Positions 1 to 8,994 are shown, counted from the stretch's first letter. The stretch is 64,000 bases of DNA from an uncultured Clostridia bacterium (GCA_937907605.1 CALCYI010000020.1:1-64000), one strand, 5' to 3'. Notes: generated by a model not told the origin, from the letters alone. Numbers and translations are program-made.

Positions 1-3
1 TAG

Positions 4-49
4 GCGGCCCTTTTAGGGCCTGTGCAAACCACCAGTTCAACTGGTGGTT
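4..49. repeat. two tandem hairpins at window edge
   Basis: Two adjacent inverted repeats are visible. The first is a short one (GGCCC, five-base loop, GGGCC at 6-20). The second is a strong one in which AACCACCAGTT (27-37) is mirrored by AACTGGTGGTT (39-49). Hairpins of this kind occur at the ends of IS200/IS605-type elements and also as terminators. No transposase is visible, so the identity is open. They lie just before an AT-rich restriction-modification pair that looks acquired. Confidence 0.45.
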
Positions 50-152
50 ATGATTTTATAAAAATGAAAAATATGATAATATTTTTATAATTACTTTAAT
101 TTTTCGTTAAAATAATGTATACTTATATTATCACTTTATTTTGGAGGTCGAA

Positions 153-1736
153 ATGTCCAATTTATTGACTCTTGAAGAAGCAGGTCGCTATGCGTCTGAA
201 ATTACGGGAAAAACTATATTACCTTCAAATATTAATTATCTTGTTCAGTATGGAAGAATAGATAAATTTGTTGAGAATAATGTAACATATATTAATAAAT
301 CACAACTTGACAAATACTACAATTCTAACAAATCAAAGTTAGAAGAAGCATGGAAGGATAAATTAGGAAATAATGTAAACTGGGACTTATCCTTCAATAC
401 TTATAGTGAAGCGCAGACAACAAAACATGTTCATCGTTTACACCCATATAAAGGTAAATTCATTCCTCAGTTGGTAGAATACTTTCTTGATGACCATACT
501 GACACCTTTAAAAAAGAGGTTTATTTTAAAAAAGGAGATATAGTTTTAGATCCTTTTTGCGGAAGTGGAACTACTCTTGTTCAGGCTAATGAACTCGGTA
601 TGCACTCAATTGGTGTCGACATTTCTATATTTAACGCAATGATATCTAATTGTAAAATTGATAAATACGATGTTACAAAACTAAAAGAAAAAATTCAAAT
701 AATAACGTCTTTGTTAGAAAACTATGAAAAAGCTTTAAATGTTAATCCATTTGAAGAGGAACTTTTGCAAGCTTTATACGAGTTTAACAGTAAGTATTTT
801 CCGTCTCCAGAGTATAAAAAGGCGGTATATACAAAAGCAATTAATGAGAAAGAGTATTCACTTGAAAAAGAAAAACTATTTCTACCAGTGTTTTATGAAA
901 TAGCAAGTAAGTATAATGTTGATTTAAATGTTTCCGAAGAAAGTTTTATCCAAAAATGGTATTTTGATACCGTAAGGAAGGAAATCTATTTTGTTAATTC
1001 GATAATTTCATTAATTGATGATTTTTCCTTGAAGAGAATACTACAAGTTATTCTTTCAAGAACAATTAGGTCATGCCGAGCAACCACACATTCTGATTTG
1101 GCTACTTTAAAAGAACCTATATATACTACATATTACTGTAGCAAGCATAAAAAGATTTGTAAGCCTTTATTTAGCATATTAAAGTGGTGGAAGACTTATA
1201 GCAAAGATACTGTTAATAGAATACTTGAGTTTGGAAAAATACGCACAGATACAACTCAGTTCTGTTTGACTGGAGACTCTGCTTCAATTGACTTAGAAAA
1301 GGAAATCAGTTTAATCGGCGGGCAAATTGAAGATGTTTATAAAAATGAAAGAATCAGCGGAATATTTTGCAGTCCTCCTTATATCGGACTGATTGATTAT
1401 CATGAACAACACGCATATGCATATGAACTGTTCGGATTTGAAAGAAAAGATTCATTAGAGATAGGCTCCTTAACGAAAGGGAAAAATAACACTGCTATTA
1501 AAGCGTATGTTAACGAGATATCTAGCGTTCTAAAACACTGTAAACAGTATTTAAAATCGGACTATAATGTTTTTATTGTTGCTAATGATAAATATAACGT
1601 TTTTCCCGATATAGCTGATAAAGCAGGAATGGAGATAGTTGAAAAATTTGAAAGGCCAGTATTAAATAGAACGGAAAAGGACAGGAGTGCTTTCTCAGAG
1701 ATAATATTTAGAATGAAGGATAAAAAAGATGAATGA
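153..1736 (+). CDS. DNA methyltransferase (N4-cytosine/N6-adenine) of a type II R-M system
   Basis: Modification enzyme that methylates an exocyclic amino group of DNA from S-adenosylmethionine. Motif I, DPFCGSGTT, lies near residues 133-141 and the catalytic motif IV, SPPY, near 407-410. The SPPY form is more usual in N4-cytosine enzymes. Motif I comes before motif IV with about 265 residues between them, where the target-recognition region probably sits (alpha-like order). The first 55 residues resemble an excisionase-type helix-turn-helix. I place the start at ATG 153, five bases after GGAGG (143-147), rather than an upstream in-frame TTG at 141; this gives 527 residues. Its end overlaps the restriction gene by 8 bases. 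The frame is intact. Composition is more AT-rich than the sporulation genes downstream, consistent with transfer. Confidence 0.88.
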   Translation: MSNLLTLEEAGRYASEITGKTILPSNINYLVQYGRIDKFVENNVTYINKSQLDKYYNSNKSKLEEAWKDKLGNNVNWDLSFNTYSEAQTTKHVHRLHPYKGKFIPQLVEYFLDDHTDTFKKEVYFKKGDIVLDPFCGSGTTLVQANELGMHSIGVDISIFNAMISNCKIDKYDVTKLKEKIQIITSLLENYEKALNVNPFEEELLQALYEFNSKYFPSPEYKKAVYTKAINEKEYSLEKEKLFLPVFYEIASKYNVDLNVSEESFIQKWYFDTVRKEIYFVNSIISLIDDFSLKRILQVILSRTIRSCRATTHSDLATLKEPIYTTYYCSKHKKICKPLFSILKWWKTYSKDTVNRILEFGKIRTDTTQFCLTGDSASIDLEKEISLIGGQIEDVYKNERISGIFCSPPYIGLIDYHEQHAYAYELFGFERKDSLEIGSLTKGKNNTAIKAYVNEISSVLKHCKQYLKSDYNVFIVANDKYNVFPDIADKAGMEIVEKFERPVLNRTEKDRSAFSEIIFRMKDKKDE

Positions 1737-2757
1737 TTATAAAAAACAATTAATAGCTTTTGAAATAATAAAGGTTTTAAAAATGCGCTTTGATTCATTT
1801 CCTAATAAATCTACAATTGCGCGTAATGCTCCTTTCCATAAGGCATTCTTAGCTGCTTTTGAAGAGAAATTATATAGTGCTAATACGAATCCGAATGCAT
1901 TAATTAATCTTAGCTCATGGATGCATGGTTTAAACACTACTTTAGGGCAATCATTTTTTGAAAGCGTTTCCCATATAGTTTCTGATGGAGCAAAGAAAGC
2001 CTTTAAGGGCAACAAGATATATGCCGAACAGTCAAAAATAATATACGAAATCATGGCCGATTTAAAGAATTCCACATATAAACCGTCTTTAAATAGAGAG
2101 GAAACACTTATTTATCAAGGTGCTCACGGAGATATGATTGATGCACCTGATTTTACTGCAGATTGCTTTTATGAAACAGAAGACAAGGTAGTTGCAATAG
2201 AGTTGAAATCTGTCAGGCCAAATTCAGGTGAGATGAGGGGAGAAAAACAAAAAATATTATCTTAAAAAGCGATATTAAAAAATATTTACCCGAATAAAGA
2301 AATACTTTATTATTTTGGTTTCCCATTTGATCCTCTTGCTGACACAGACACAGGGTATAATAAGACTTCGTTTATGAACAGTGTTATTGAGTTGACAAAG
2401 TTTTGTGATGAAAAAGAGATACTCCTTTCTGATGAGTTGTGGTCTTATCTGGCTGAAGAGAAGGGAACTATGAAAGAAATCTTAGATTTAATAAAAGACA
2501 TAGCAAGTCCTACATTTGATGAAGATTATACCTTTTTATGTAAACCACATAGTATTACTATAGATAAAGAAAGATACGAAGATATTATTACAAAATGGCA
2601 TTTAATAGACGAATTGAGTATACTGAATTCATGGCGGATGATAGAGGAATCTAATGATAGAAAAATAGTTAAATACAGAAATTCAAGTTTATTCTTAGAC
2701 GATGGAAAATATAATTATAAGAGAAATAATAATCTGTTAAGTTATATTAATAAATAA
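1729..2757 (+). pseudogene. TdeIII-like type II restriction endonuclease, interrupted by one in-frame stop
   Basis: Partner nuclease of the preceding methyltransferase. Codons 1-178 read open to a TAA at 2263-2265. The same frame then continues without a further stop to 2757, giving about 342 codons in total. The reading across the stop is coherent: residues before it include ELKSVRPNSGEMRGEKQ and those after it include YPNKEILYYFGFPFDP, both of which I recall as conserved in the TdeIII family. The ELK motif near residue 165 looks like part of a PD-(D/E)XK nuclease site. A single substitution such as GAA to TAA explains the break; no frameshift is needed. The 3' part has an ATG at 2374 but no convincing ribosome binding site. 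The nuclease is probably inactive unless the stop is read through. Confidence 0.82.
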
Positions 2758-2778
2758 CTCGAAATCATAATAATTATT

Positions 2779-2809
2779 AAGCACGTTAACACCATTGACG
2801 TGCTTTTTT
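2779..2809 (+). terminator. rho-independent terminator after the R-M pair
   Basis: AAGCACGTTAA pairs with TTGACGTGCTT (one G-T pair) around a five-base loop and is followed by a run of T. It closes the restriction-modification unit before the sporulation promoter. Confidence 0.85.
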
Positions 2810-2810
2810 G

Positions 2811-2839
2811 TTATATTCCTTTTTTATACTGCATACCTT
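2811..2839 (+). promoter_or_regulatory. sigma-E-like promoter for sipL-spoIVA
   Basis: TTATATT at 2811-2817 and CATACCTT at 2832-2839 are separated by 14 bases. This closely matches the mother-cell sigma-E pattern (ATATT, 14-15 bases, CATACANT). It lies 28 bases before sipL. spoIVA and sipL are known sigma-E genes in other spore formers, so position and function agree. No experimental start is known here. Confidence 0.65.
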
Positions 2840-2867
2840 TTTATAGAAACAGAAAGGAGCAAAAGCT

Positions 2868-4358
2868 ATGGACATTAAAAAGGAATATGGGAGCATAGAG
2901 CCAAACTGCAGGGTGCTTTGTAAGAATATTGAGCTTGACAGTGATTTTCAGGAGACCTTGCCCGCTTATCTTGACGATATTTACAGAGTCGTAAGATGCT
3001 GCGTAAGGAGCTGTATAACCTCTGCTGATATAAGTTTTAACGAGGTAAAAATCTTCGGAAAAATTGAAATCTGCCTTACATACTATAACGAGAACTCAAG
3101 CCTCTGCTATGCTGATTTTGACGAGGATTTTACAAAATCGCTCACTGTCGACGGCTTAAGCGACAACGCCTTTGTATGCTGTGATATTGACGATAAATAT
3201 GCAAATTTCAGAGTGATTAATCAGAGAAGGATAGATATTCACACTTCCTCAGTTATACATCTTGATATATATGACAGAGCAAAGGAAAGCTGTATCTCCT
3301 CCTGTGAAAACGCAAAGCTCAGGACTGAAAACACAAAGCTCGCCTGCGTATATACGTCTAATATTTCAAAGATTGAATTTGATGAGGAATTTTTCATTCC
3401 TTCCGATTCTCCCATGATTAAAAGAATCGTATCGACCTCTGCTTTTGCTTCGCTTACTGACACAAGAGTAATTAAGGATAAGACGTTTGTGAAGGGGACG
3501 GTAAACGTCAGCGTGCTTTATACGACGGATAACGACGAGGAGAATATACTTAAAAGCGAGCATTCCTTTAATGTTTCAAAAATTATTGATATTCCGGAAG
3601 TTAACGATAACGATATTGTAATTACAAGGCTTTCCGTCGGGAGCATATTCGTAAAGGCAAAGGTTACCTCGGGCGATAAGATGAACGGTATTAACGTCTA
3701 CGGCGAGGTTATATCAAATATAGCTGTCATCAGAGAAAGCGAGCTCAGCGTAGTATGCGACGGCTACGTATTAAACCGTAAGACCGACTGCTCCTATGGG
3801 GAAATAAGCGCTGCCTGCGACGGTAAGCTTTTCAGCGAGAATAAACAGTTTTCTATTCAGTTTGATATTAATTCGGACATCAGGGAAATTAAGGATTTAT
3901 CGCTTAATATTACCGCTCCCGTAATGAAGGGCGGAAAGCTTGTTAGCGCGGTTAATATGAACGGCGTATGTTTAACCGACGGCGGAGAGCTTTGCAGCGT
4001 GTCCTTCAGTAAGGAGATTGAGCTTGATACCTACGGATATGAAAACGCTGTAGCTTCAATCGGAATAACCTCCTTTGATTACAGTATATCGGGTAATGAT
4101 AAGCTTGATTTAAGGCTTAACGCCCTTATTAACGCATATTTTTATAATGAAAAAAAAATTAGGCTCCTGAGCGATATTAACGCTTCCGACGAAGTAATAA
4201 GCTATCCCTCGCTCACCGTTTACTTTGGTAAGGCGGATGAAAACGTGTGGGATATTGCAAAGAGCTTTTCCTCGGATAGTGAAGCAATAATGAAGGAAAA
4301 CGCGCTTTCGGGCGACGTTTTGAACGGCAGTAAAGTTTTAATAATTCCGAGAGGTTAG
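2868..4358 (+). CDS. sipL: SipL-like spore coat/engulfment protein (SPOCS repeats plus LysM)
   Basis: Mother-cell protein that in Clostridioides binds the SpoIVA ATPase and links it to the forespore membrane during coat assembly. The protein has 496 residues, contains repeated SPOCS/DUF3794-type regions (roughly residues 30-115, 180-260 and 325-400) and ends in a LysM-like module (about 448-494, around ENVWDIAKSFS and GSKVLIIPRG). There is no signal peptide, as expected for a cytosolic mother-cell protein. An AAAGGAG site precedes ATG 2868. spoIVA starts 13 bases after its stop, so the two interacting proteins are co-transcribed. Domain order and context make SipL the best name; plain DUF3794-LysM proteins of other function are the alternative. 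Confidence 0.85.
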   Translation: MDIKKEYGSIEPNCRVLCKNIELDSDFQETLPAYLDDIYRVVRCCVRSCITSADISFNEVKIFGKIEICLTYYNENSSLCYADFDEDFTKSLTVDGLSDNAFVCCDIDDKYANFRVINQRRIDIHTSSVIHLDIYDRAKESCISSCENAKLRTENTKLACVYTSNISKIEFDEEFFIPSDSPMIKRIVSTSAFASLTDTRVIKDKTFVKGTVNVSVLYTTDNDEENILKSEHSFNVSKIIDIPEVNDNDIVITRLSVGSIFVKAKVTSGDKMNGINVYGEVISNIAVIRESELSVVCDGYVLNRKTDCSYGEISAACDGKLFSENKQFSIQFDINSDIREIKDLSLNITAPVMKGGKLVSAVNMNGVCLTDGGELCSVSFSKEIELDTYGYENAVASIGITSFDYSISGNDKLDLRLNALINAYFYNEKKIRLLSDINASDEVISYPSLTVYFGKADENVWDIAKSFSSDSEAIMKENALSGDVLNGSKVLIIPRG

Positions 4359-4371
4359 GAGGTCTTACATT

Positions 4372-5847
4372 ATGAATAATAATATTTATAAGGATATTTC
4401 CTCCAGAACTCAGGGGGATATTTACATTGGGGTTGTAGGTCCCGTCAGAACGGGTAAATCAACCTTTATTAAAAAGTTTATGGATACTCTTGTTATACCT
4501 AAGATTGAAGGGGATTTTAAACGCGAGAGAGCGCGCGACGAGCTTCCTCAGTCAGCGGCGGGTAAGACGATAATGACGACGGAGCCGAAGTTCATTCCCG
4601 AGGACGCCGTAGAGGTTAATATGGAGGATAATATAAGGCTCAGGATGAGGCTTATAGACTGCGTAGGGTATATAGTACCGAGCAGCGAGGGCTATATCGA
4701 GGATGAGCAGCCGAGGATGGTTATGACCCCGTGGTATGAGGAGGAAATACCGTTCAATATGGCGGCTGAGATAGGAACTAAAAAGGTTATTGAGGAGCAT
4801 TCCACAATAGGTCTTGTTGTTACAACTGACGGAAGCATCAGCACTATTCCGCGCGAGGAATACGAGGAAGCTGAGGAAAGAGTAATAGGCGAGCTTAAAG
4901 CGATTAATAAGCCGTTCGTAGTTCTTCTTAACTCTACCGAGCCCGACTCAGCGGTTACGAAAGCGCTCGCGGCAGAGCTTACCGAAAAGTACAACGTGCC
5001 CGTAATTCCCGTTAATTGCCTTGAGCTTAACGAGGACGGCATAAAGGCTATACTTCTCAGTATGCTCTATGAATTTCCCGTTACAAGCGTAGGCATAGAG
5101 CTTCCGAGCTGGTTTAACGCGCTTGATACGGACGACGAATTAAGGAAAAGTATTATTTCGTCCGTTAAGGATTGCTGCGCCGCGGTTTCGTCAATCAGGT
5201 CCGTATACGGCTTTGCCGATATGCTGGAAAACGGCGATAATATTGAAGCCGCGGAGATTACCGACGCCGACCTTTCTAACGGGCGGGTAATGCTTAATAT
5301 GCAGGTCGATAACGGGTATTTCTATAAGCTTCTCTCCGAAAAATGCAATACCGATATTAATAACGACGAGGAGCTTTTAAGGGAGATTAATTCGCTTTCT
5401 CAGATAAGAGAACGTTATAACCGTATTGAGCAGGCGCTTAATCAGGTTGAGGAGAGCGGTTACGGAATAGTTATGCCGACTATGGAGGAGCTCTCCCTTG
5501 AAGAGCCCGAAATTATGAAGCAGGGCGGAAAATACGGCGTAAGGCTTAAGGCGCACGCACCGAGTATTCATATGATAAAGTGCAATACCTATACCGAGGT
5601 TGCGCCAATAGTGGGAAGCGAGAGTCAGAGCGAGGAGCTCGTAATGTATCTCTTAAAGGAATTTGAGAGTAATCCGAATGAAATCTGGGATACGGAAATT
5701 TTTGGAAAATCGCTTAATTCGCTCGTAAACGAAGGGCTTAACAATAAGCTTTACCGTATGCCCGAGGACGCGAGAAATAAGTTCAGGGAAACGATTGAGC
5801 GCGTAATTAACGAGGGCTGCAGCGGCTTAATCTGTATCATCTTATAA
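4372..5847 (+). CDS. spoIVA: stage IV sporulation protein A (coat morphogenetic ATPase)
   Basis: ATPase that polymerises on the outer forespore membrane and forms the basement layer of the spore coat. Length is 491 residues, like the Bacillus protein (492). The Walker A motif GPVRTGKST is at residues 23-31. An RLIDCVGYIVP stretch near residues 84-94 forms the G3-like region, and the conserved C-terminus GLICIIL is present. GGAGG lies about ten bases before ATG 4372. It is the second gene of the sipL-spoIVA unit and ends in a strong hairpin. Expected to be expressed in the mother cell from the sigma-E-like promoter upstream. Confidence 0.97.
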   Translation: MNNNIYKDISSRTQGDIYIGVVGPVRTGKSTFIKKFMDTLVIPKIEGDFKRERARDELPQSAAGKTIMTTEPKFIPEDAVEVNMEDNIRLRMRLIDCVGYIVPSSEGYIEDEQPRMVMTPWYEEEIPFNMAAEIGTKKVIEEHSTIGLVVTTDGSISTIPREEYEEAEERVIGELKAINKPFVVLLNSTEPDSAVTKALAAELTEKYNVPVIPVNCLELNEDGIKAILLSMLYEFPVTSVGIELPSWFNALDTDDELRKSIISSVKDCCAAVSSIRSVYGFADMLENGDNIEAAEITDADLSNGRVMLNMQVDNGYFYKLLSEKCNTDINNDEELLREINSLSQIRERYNRIEQALNQVEESGYGIVMPTMEELSLEEPEIMKQGGKYGVRLKAHAPSIHMIKCNTYTEVAPIVGSESQSEELVMYLLKEFESNPNEIWDTEIFGKSLNSLVNEGLNNKLYRMPEDARNKFRETIERVINEGCSGLICIIL

Positions 5848-5848
5848 A

Positions 5849-5878
5849 AAATAACGGTGGGTTTTCCCACCGTTATTT
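5849..5878. terminator. bidirectional terminator between spoIVA and the DUF1294 gene
   Basis: AAATAACGGTGGG and CCCACCGTTATTT form a perfect 13-bp stem around TTTT. The A/T-rich ends serve as U-tracts in both directions. Its right end covers the last codons of the converging gene. Confidence 0.85.
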
Positions 5879-6148
5879 AGGTAATATCATTAAGGCAACA
5901 GCAAAAGTTAAAAGATATACTAAAGCCAGTATAGGCATACCAAGCATAAAACTGCCGTGCCGCGTTTTATGACGAATAATCAGCATTGTAAGCACGGACA
6001 TCGGCGCACCGCCGAGGAGAGCAACCGCCCATAGCGTACTCTCCTTAATCCGCCATTCATTATGCCTTGCTCTTTGCTTATCAATAAAGTTTAAAAGAGC
6101 TGCAAGAAGATTAATGCAAACGAAATAAATTATAACCGCTTTATACAT
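5873..6148 (-). CDS. DUF1294 small membrane protein
   Basis: Membrane protein of unknown function. The 91-residue reading from ATG 6148 has a first membrane segment (about residues 3-19), the DUF1294 signature around DKQRARHNEWRIKE and LLGGAPMSVLTMLIIRHKTRHG, and two further hydrophobic segments. A longer in-frame extension to 6232 runs inside the preceding gene and is unlikely. The ATG overlaps the stop region of the zinc-ribbon gene, so translation is probably coupled. Members of this family are often attached to nucleic-acid-binding domains in other bacteria, but nothing here shows what it does. Confidence 0.8.
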   Translation of the reverse strand: MYKAVIIYFVCINLLAALLNFIDKQRARHNEWRIKESTLWAVALLGGAPMSVLTMLIIRHKTRHGSFMLGMPILALVYLLTFAVALMILPK

Positions 6149-6431
6149 CAAAAACTTCAAGCTCCTTAAAATCAAAGTTTCCGATTGATAGCTTTTCGCC
6201 CTTTTTAAAGCTGCTTCCGAGCGCCTCATCAACTCCGTAAACCGAAGCGCAGCTCGGGCATACGAGGAAGAAAACAGTCTTGTTTTTGATTATCGGGAAT
6301 TCGGGTATGAGGTCAAAGCCCTTGTTTGAATACACCGAAAAGCTGACCTTGCCCTTACACTTAGGACAGGTTAGGGGCAGGGTTTTGCCAATTTCTTCAA
6401 TTTCTTTATTATTGCCAAGTCTGTAACTCAT
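6141..6431 (-). CDS. small zinc-ribbon protein
   Basis: A 96-residue protein with two CxxC knuckles, CPKC (residues 22-25) and CPSC (58-61), which should bind one zinc ion. The flanking sequence is not a family I can name. I chose ATG 6431 because GGAGG lies seven bases before it; the in-frame extension upstream to 6548 encodes an implausible hydrophobic leader and crosses the promoter. It precedes the DUF1294 gene with a short overlap, so both should come from the promoter at 6456-6484. Function unknown. Confidence 0.75.
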   Translation of the reverse strand: MSYRLGNNKEIEEIGKTLPLTCPKCKGKVSFSVYSNKGFDLIPEFPIIKNKTVFFLVCPSCASVYGVDEALGSSFKKGEKLSIGNFDFKELEVFDV

Positions 6432-6455
6432 AGCGTTACCTCCATTACTATTTCT

Positions 6456-6484
6456 ATAATACACCATTAAAAAGAAGTGTTCAA
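6456..6484 (-). promoter_or_regulatory. sigma-A-type promoter for the zinc-ribbon/DUF1294 pair
   Basis: On the minus strand TTGAAC and TATTAT are separated by exactly 17 bases and lie 25 bases before the ATG at 6431. The -35 box touches the start region of the divergent lipoprotein gene (6487). Confidence 0.6.
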
Positions 6485-6486
6485 GT

Positions 6487-7701
6487 ATGAAAAGAATAAT
6501 CGCTTTAATTCTTTGCCTTTTATTTTTGAGCGGCTGCTCGGTCAGCACAGACGAACAGAAGGAAACTACAGAGCCGCCGCCCGTAAGTAATAACGATGAA
6601 TATGTGAGGGCAATCTGGCTTCCTTACTATGATTTGCAGAAGTTTATACAAGGCTGTAACGAAAAGAAGTTTACCGAGAATATTGATAATGCTTTTAAAG
6701 AGCTTGCGGACATGGGCTTTAATACCGTTACAGTACAGGTTAGACCCTGCGCCGACGCGTTTTATAAATCCTCCGTTTTTCCGAGCAGCAGGTATTGCTT
6801 TGATAAGCAGGGCGCGGATATGCCCTATGATCCGCTCAAAATAATGTGCGACTCTGCCGAAAAATACAAGCTCAAAATTGAGGCGTGGATTAACCCGTAC
6901 AGAGTCAGCCAGGATAACGATATTGACGCGCTTTCAAACGATAATATAGCAAAGAAATGGTATAAGGACGATAAAACGAAATCGAGAGTTTATGTTACTA
7001 AGGACAAGATTTTTTTCAACCCAGCAAGCGAGGAGGTTATTAAGCTGATTGTAAAGGGTGTCGCTGAAATTGTTGAGAATTATAACGTAAGCGCCATACA
7101 TTTTGACGACTATTTTTACCCAGTTACAAGCGAGGATATAGATAAAAAGGAGTATGAAAAATATCAAAGCGACGGCGGTAAGTTAAAGCTCGGCGATTAC
7201 AGGAGGGCGCGCGTAAGCCTTATGGTAAAGAGGGTTTATGAAAAAATCAAAAGCATAAATAAAAATGTCCGCTTCGGTATCAGTCCCGCGGCAAGTATGA
7301 AAAACGATTATAATAACCTCTATGCCGACGTTGAAAAATGGGTTACCGAGGACGGCTATATTGATTATATCTGCCCGCAGGTATATTTCGGTTTTAAGAA
7401 CGTATACCAGCCCTTTATGTTCACCGTGAAGAAATGGATGTATATTACAAGCTGCGATATGTACGTAGGTCTGCCGCTTTATAAGGCGGGGAAAGCCGAT
7501 AAATACGCCGCCAAGGAGGATGAGCAAGCGATTAATGAGTTCGTAAGTAACAATAACATTATCGCCCGACAGATTACATATCTCTCAAAGCTTGATAAAA
7601 TTAAGGGCTTTTATGTTTTTTCTTACGGCAGCCTTAAGGACTCCGACTGTCAGCAGGAGGTAAAAAATATGATTGCCGTTATGAATAACAGCAATCATTA
7701 G
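6487..7701 (+). CDS. GHL10 (DUF187) family glycoside-hydrolase-like lipoprotein
   Basis: Secreted, lipid-anchored protein. The N-terminus is a lipoprotein signal with the lipobox LSGC (Cys17), followed by an acidic, proline-rich linker. From about residue 40 the chain matches the GHL10/DUF187 TIM-barrel family, with EYVRAIWLPYYDL at the start, VRPCADAFYKSSVFP, EAWINPYRV, HFDDYFYP and GISPAAS. Members are thought to act on envelope polysaccharide, but the substrate is not established. Length (404) is normal. There is no strong ribosome site before ATG 6487. Its last 23 bases overlap the convergent mtaB gene. Confidence 0.87.
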   Translation: MKRIIALILCLLFLSGCSVSTDEQKETTEPPPVSNNDEYVRAIWLPYYDLQKFIQGCNEKKFTENIDNAFKELADMGFNTVTVQVRPCADAFYKSSVFPSSRYCFDKQGADMPYDPLKIMCDSAEKYKLKIEAWINPYRVSQDNDIDALSNDNIAKKWYKDDKTKSRVYVTKDKIFFNPASEEVIKLIVKGVAEIVENYNVSAIHFDDYFYPVTSEDIDKKEYEKYQSDGGKLKLGDYRRARVSLMVKRVYEKIKSINKNVRFGISPAASMKNDYNNLYADVEKWVTEDGYIDYICPQVYFGFKNVYQPFMFTVKKWMYITSCDMYVGLPLYKAGKADKYAAKEDEQAINEFVSNNNIIARQITYLSKLDKIKGFYVFSYGSLKDSDCQQEVKNMIAVMNNSNH

Positions 7702-8962
7702 CCTCGTCATGTCCTTTTAAAATAACTTCAATTTCTTTACCGACTACGTTCTCGTCGCTTTCAAAGCTGACGGGGATATAGTTTTTTGTATAGCCTTTAT
7801 ATGAGCTTTCGTCTTTGCTTTCAGCGAGTACGCTTACCTTTTTTCCGATCTGCGATTTCATATAATCACGCCTTATTTTCTCCGTCTCGTCAATCATTAT
7901 TGCAGCCCGTCTTTCCTTTTCTGCTTTAGGAATATCGTCGCCGCGTTTTGACGCCGCCGTGCCTTCGCGGCGTGAGTAGGGGAATACGTGAACCTTCTCA
8001 AAGCCTATATTCTTAACGAATTCAAGGGAGGCTTTGAAATCCTCCTCGCTCTCGCCGTTAAAGCCCGTCATAATATCGGTCGTAAGCGTAGCGTCGGGGA
8101 ATACCGACCTCAGCTTATCGCATAAGGCTTTGAATTCAGATGAATCATAATGCCTGTTCATGCTCTTTAACGTCTTGTCGCAGCCGCTCTGGAGCGATAT
8201 ATGGAACTGCGGACAAAGCTTTTTAAACTTGCTGAGGCTTTCAATTATATCGTCTGTGATATGGTCAGGTTCAAGGGAACCGAGCCTTACGCGCAGTATC
8301 CCGCTCGTTTCCTCGCATATTCTTACAGCGTCAACAAGGCTGAAATCCTCGCCCTTTCCGTAGCTTGAAAGGTTAATTCCGACAAGTACGATTTCCTTAA
8401 TTCCGCTTTCCGCAAGGGCTATTATCTCTTCTTTAAGGTCGCCAAGCGGCTTTGAGCGCACTCTGCCCCTCGCCATGGGAATAATACAGTATGAGCAGAA
8501 ACGGTCGCACCCGTCCTCAATTTTAACGAACGCGCGCACTCTTTCGCTGAACTCGGAGATTGAGCACGGTGCAAATCCGTCCTTGTTCCCGTGTTTTTCA
8601 ATTCGTACTATACGGGTTTTATTCAGATTGTATTCGTTTATAATAGAAAGAATATCGCCGTTGCTTTTGTTTGAGAGGACTATGTCCGCTTCGCTCAGCT
8701 CGTCTGCGCTTTCGGGAAACGCCTGCGGCATACAGCCCGTAAGGATTACCGCCGCTTCGGGATTTTTGCGCTTAAGCTTTCTGACGTTCTGGCGCGTTTT
8801 CTGGTCTGCGGTTGCGGTAACGGTGCAGGAGTTGACTATGTAATAATCCGCCTTCTCGCTCGGGGATACTATTTCAAAGCCCGCTTTTTTTAAAAGCTCT
8901 GCCATATATTCTGTTTCGTACTGGTTTACCTTGCAGCCAAGGGTATAAAAGGCAGCCTTCAT
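7679..8962 (-). CDS. mtaB: tRNA t6A37 methylthiotransferase MtaB
   Basis: Radical-SAM enzyme that converts t6A to ms2t6A at position 37 of tRNAs reading ANN codons. The N-terminal UPF0004 domain has the three cluster cysteines Cys10, Cys46 and Cys77. The radical-SAM motif CxxxCxxC is at Cys152-Cys156-Cys159 (CDRFCSYC). A TRAM-like domain closes the 427-residue chain. The start at 8962 is preceded by AGGA and by a promoter at 8995-9023. Convergent with, and overlapping by 23 bases, the GHL10 gene; no terminator is visible between the two. Confidence 0.95.
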   Translation of the reverse strand: MKAAFYTLGCKVNQYETEYMAELLKKAGFEIVSPSEKADYYIVNSCTVTATADQKTRQNVRKLKRKNPEAAVILTGCMPQAFPESADELSEADIVLSNKSNGDILSIINEYNLNKTRIVRIEKHGNKDGFAPCSISEFSERVRAFVKIEDGCDRFCSYCIIPMARGRVRSKPLGDLKEEIIALAESGIKEIVLVGINLSSYGKGEDFSLVDAVRICEETSGILRVRLGSLEPDHITDDIIESLSKFKKLCPQFHISLQSGCDKTLKSMNRHYDSSEFKALCDKLRSVFPDATLTTDIMTGFNGESEEDFKASLEFVKNIGFEKVHVFPYSRREGTAASKRGDDIPKAEKERRAAIMIDETEKIRRDYMKSQIGKKVSVLAESKDESSYKGYTKNYIPVSFESDENVVGKEIEVILKGHDEANDCCYS

Positions 8963-8994
8963 AATACTACGTCCTGTTAATGTTGATTTTTAGT

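Noticed and set aside
2374..2757. Independent 127-residue gene
   Set aside because: It is in the same frame as the upstream nuclease fragment, separated by a single stop, and has no clear ribosome binding site at its ATG; it is the 3' part of the broken nuclease.
4552..5042. Long antisense open frames within spoIVA
   Set aside because: They lie opposite a fully supported gene, have no ribosome binding site and show no recognisable protein features.
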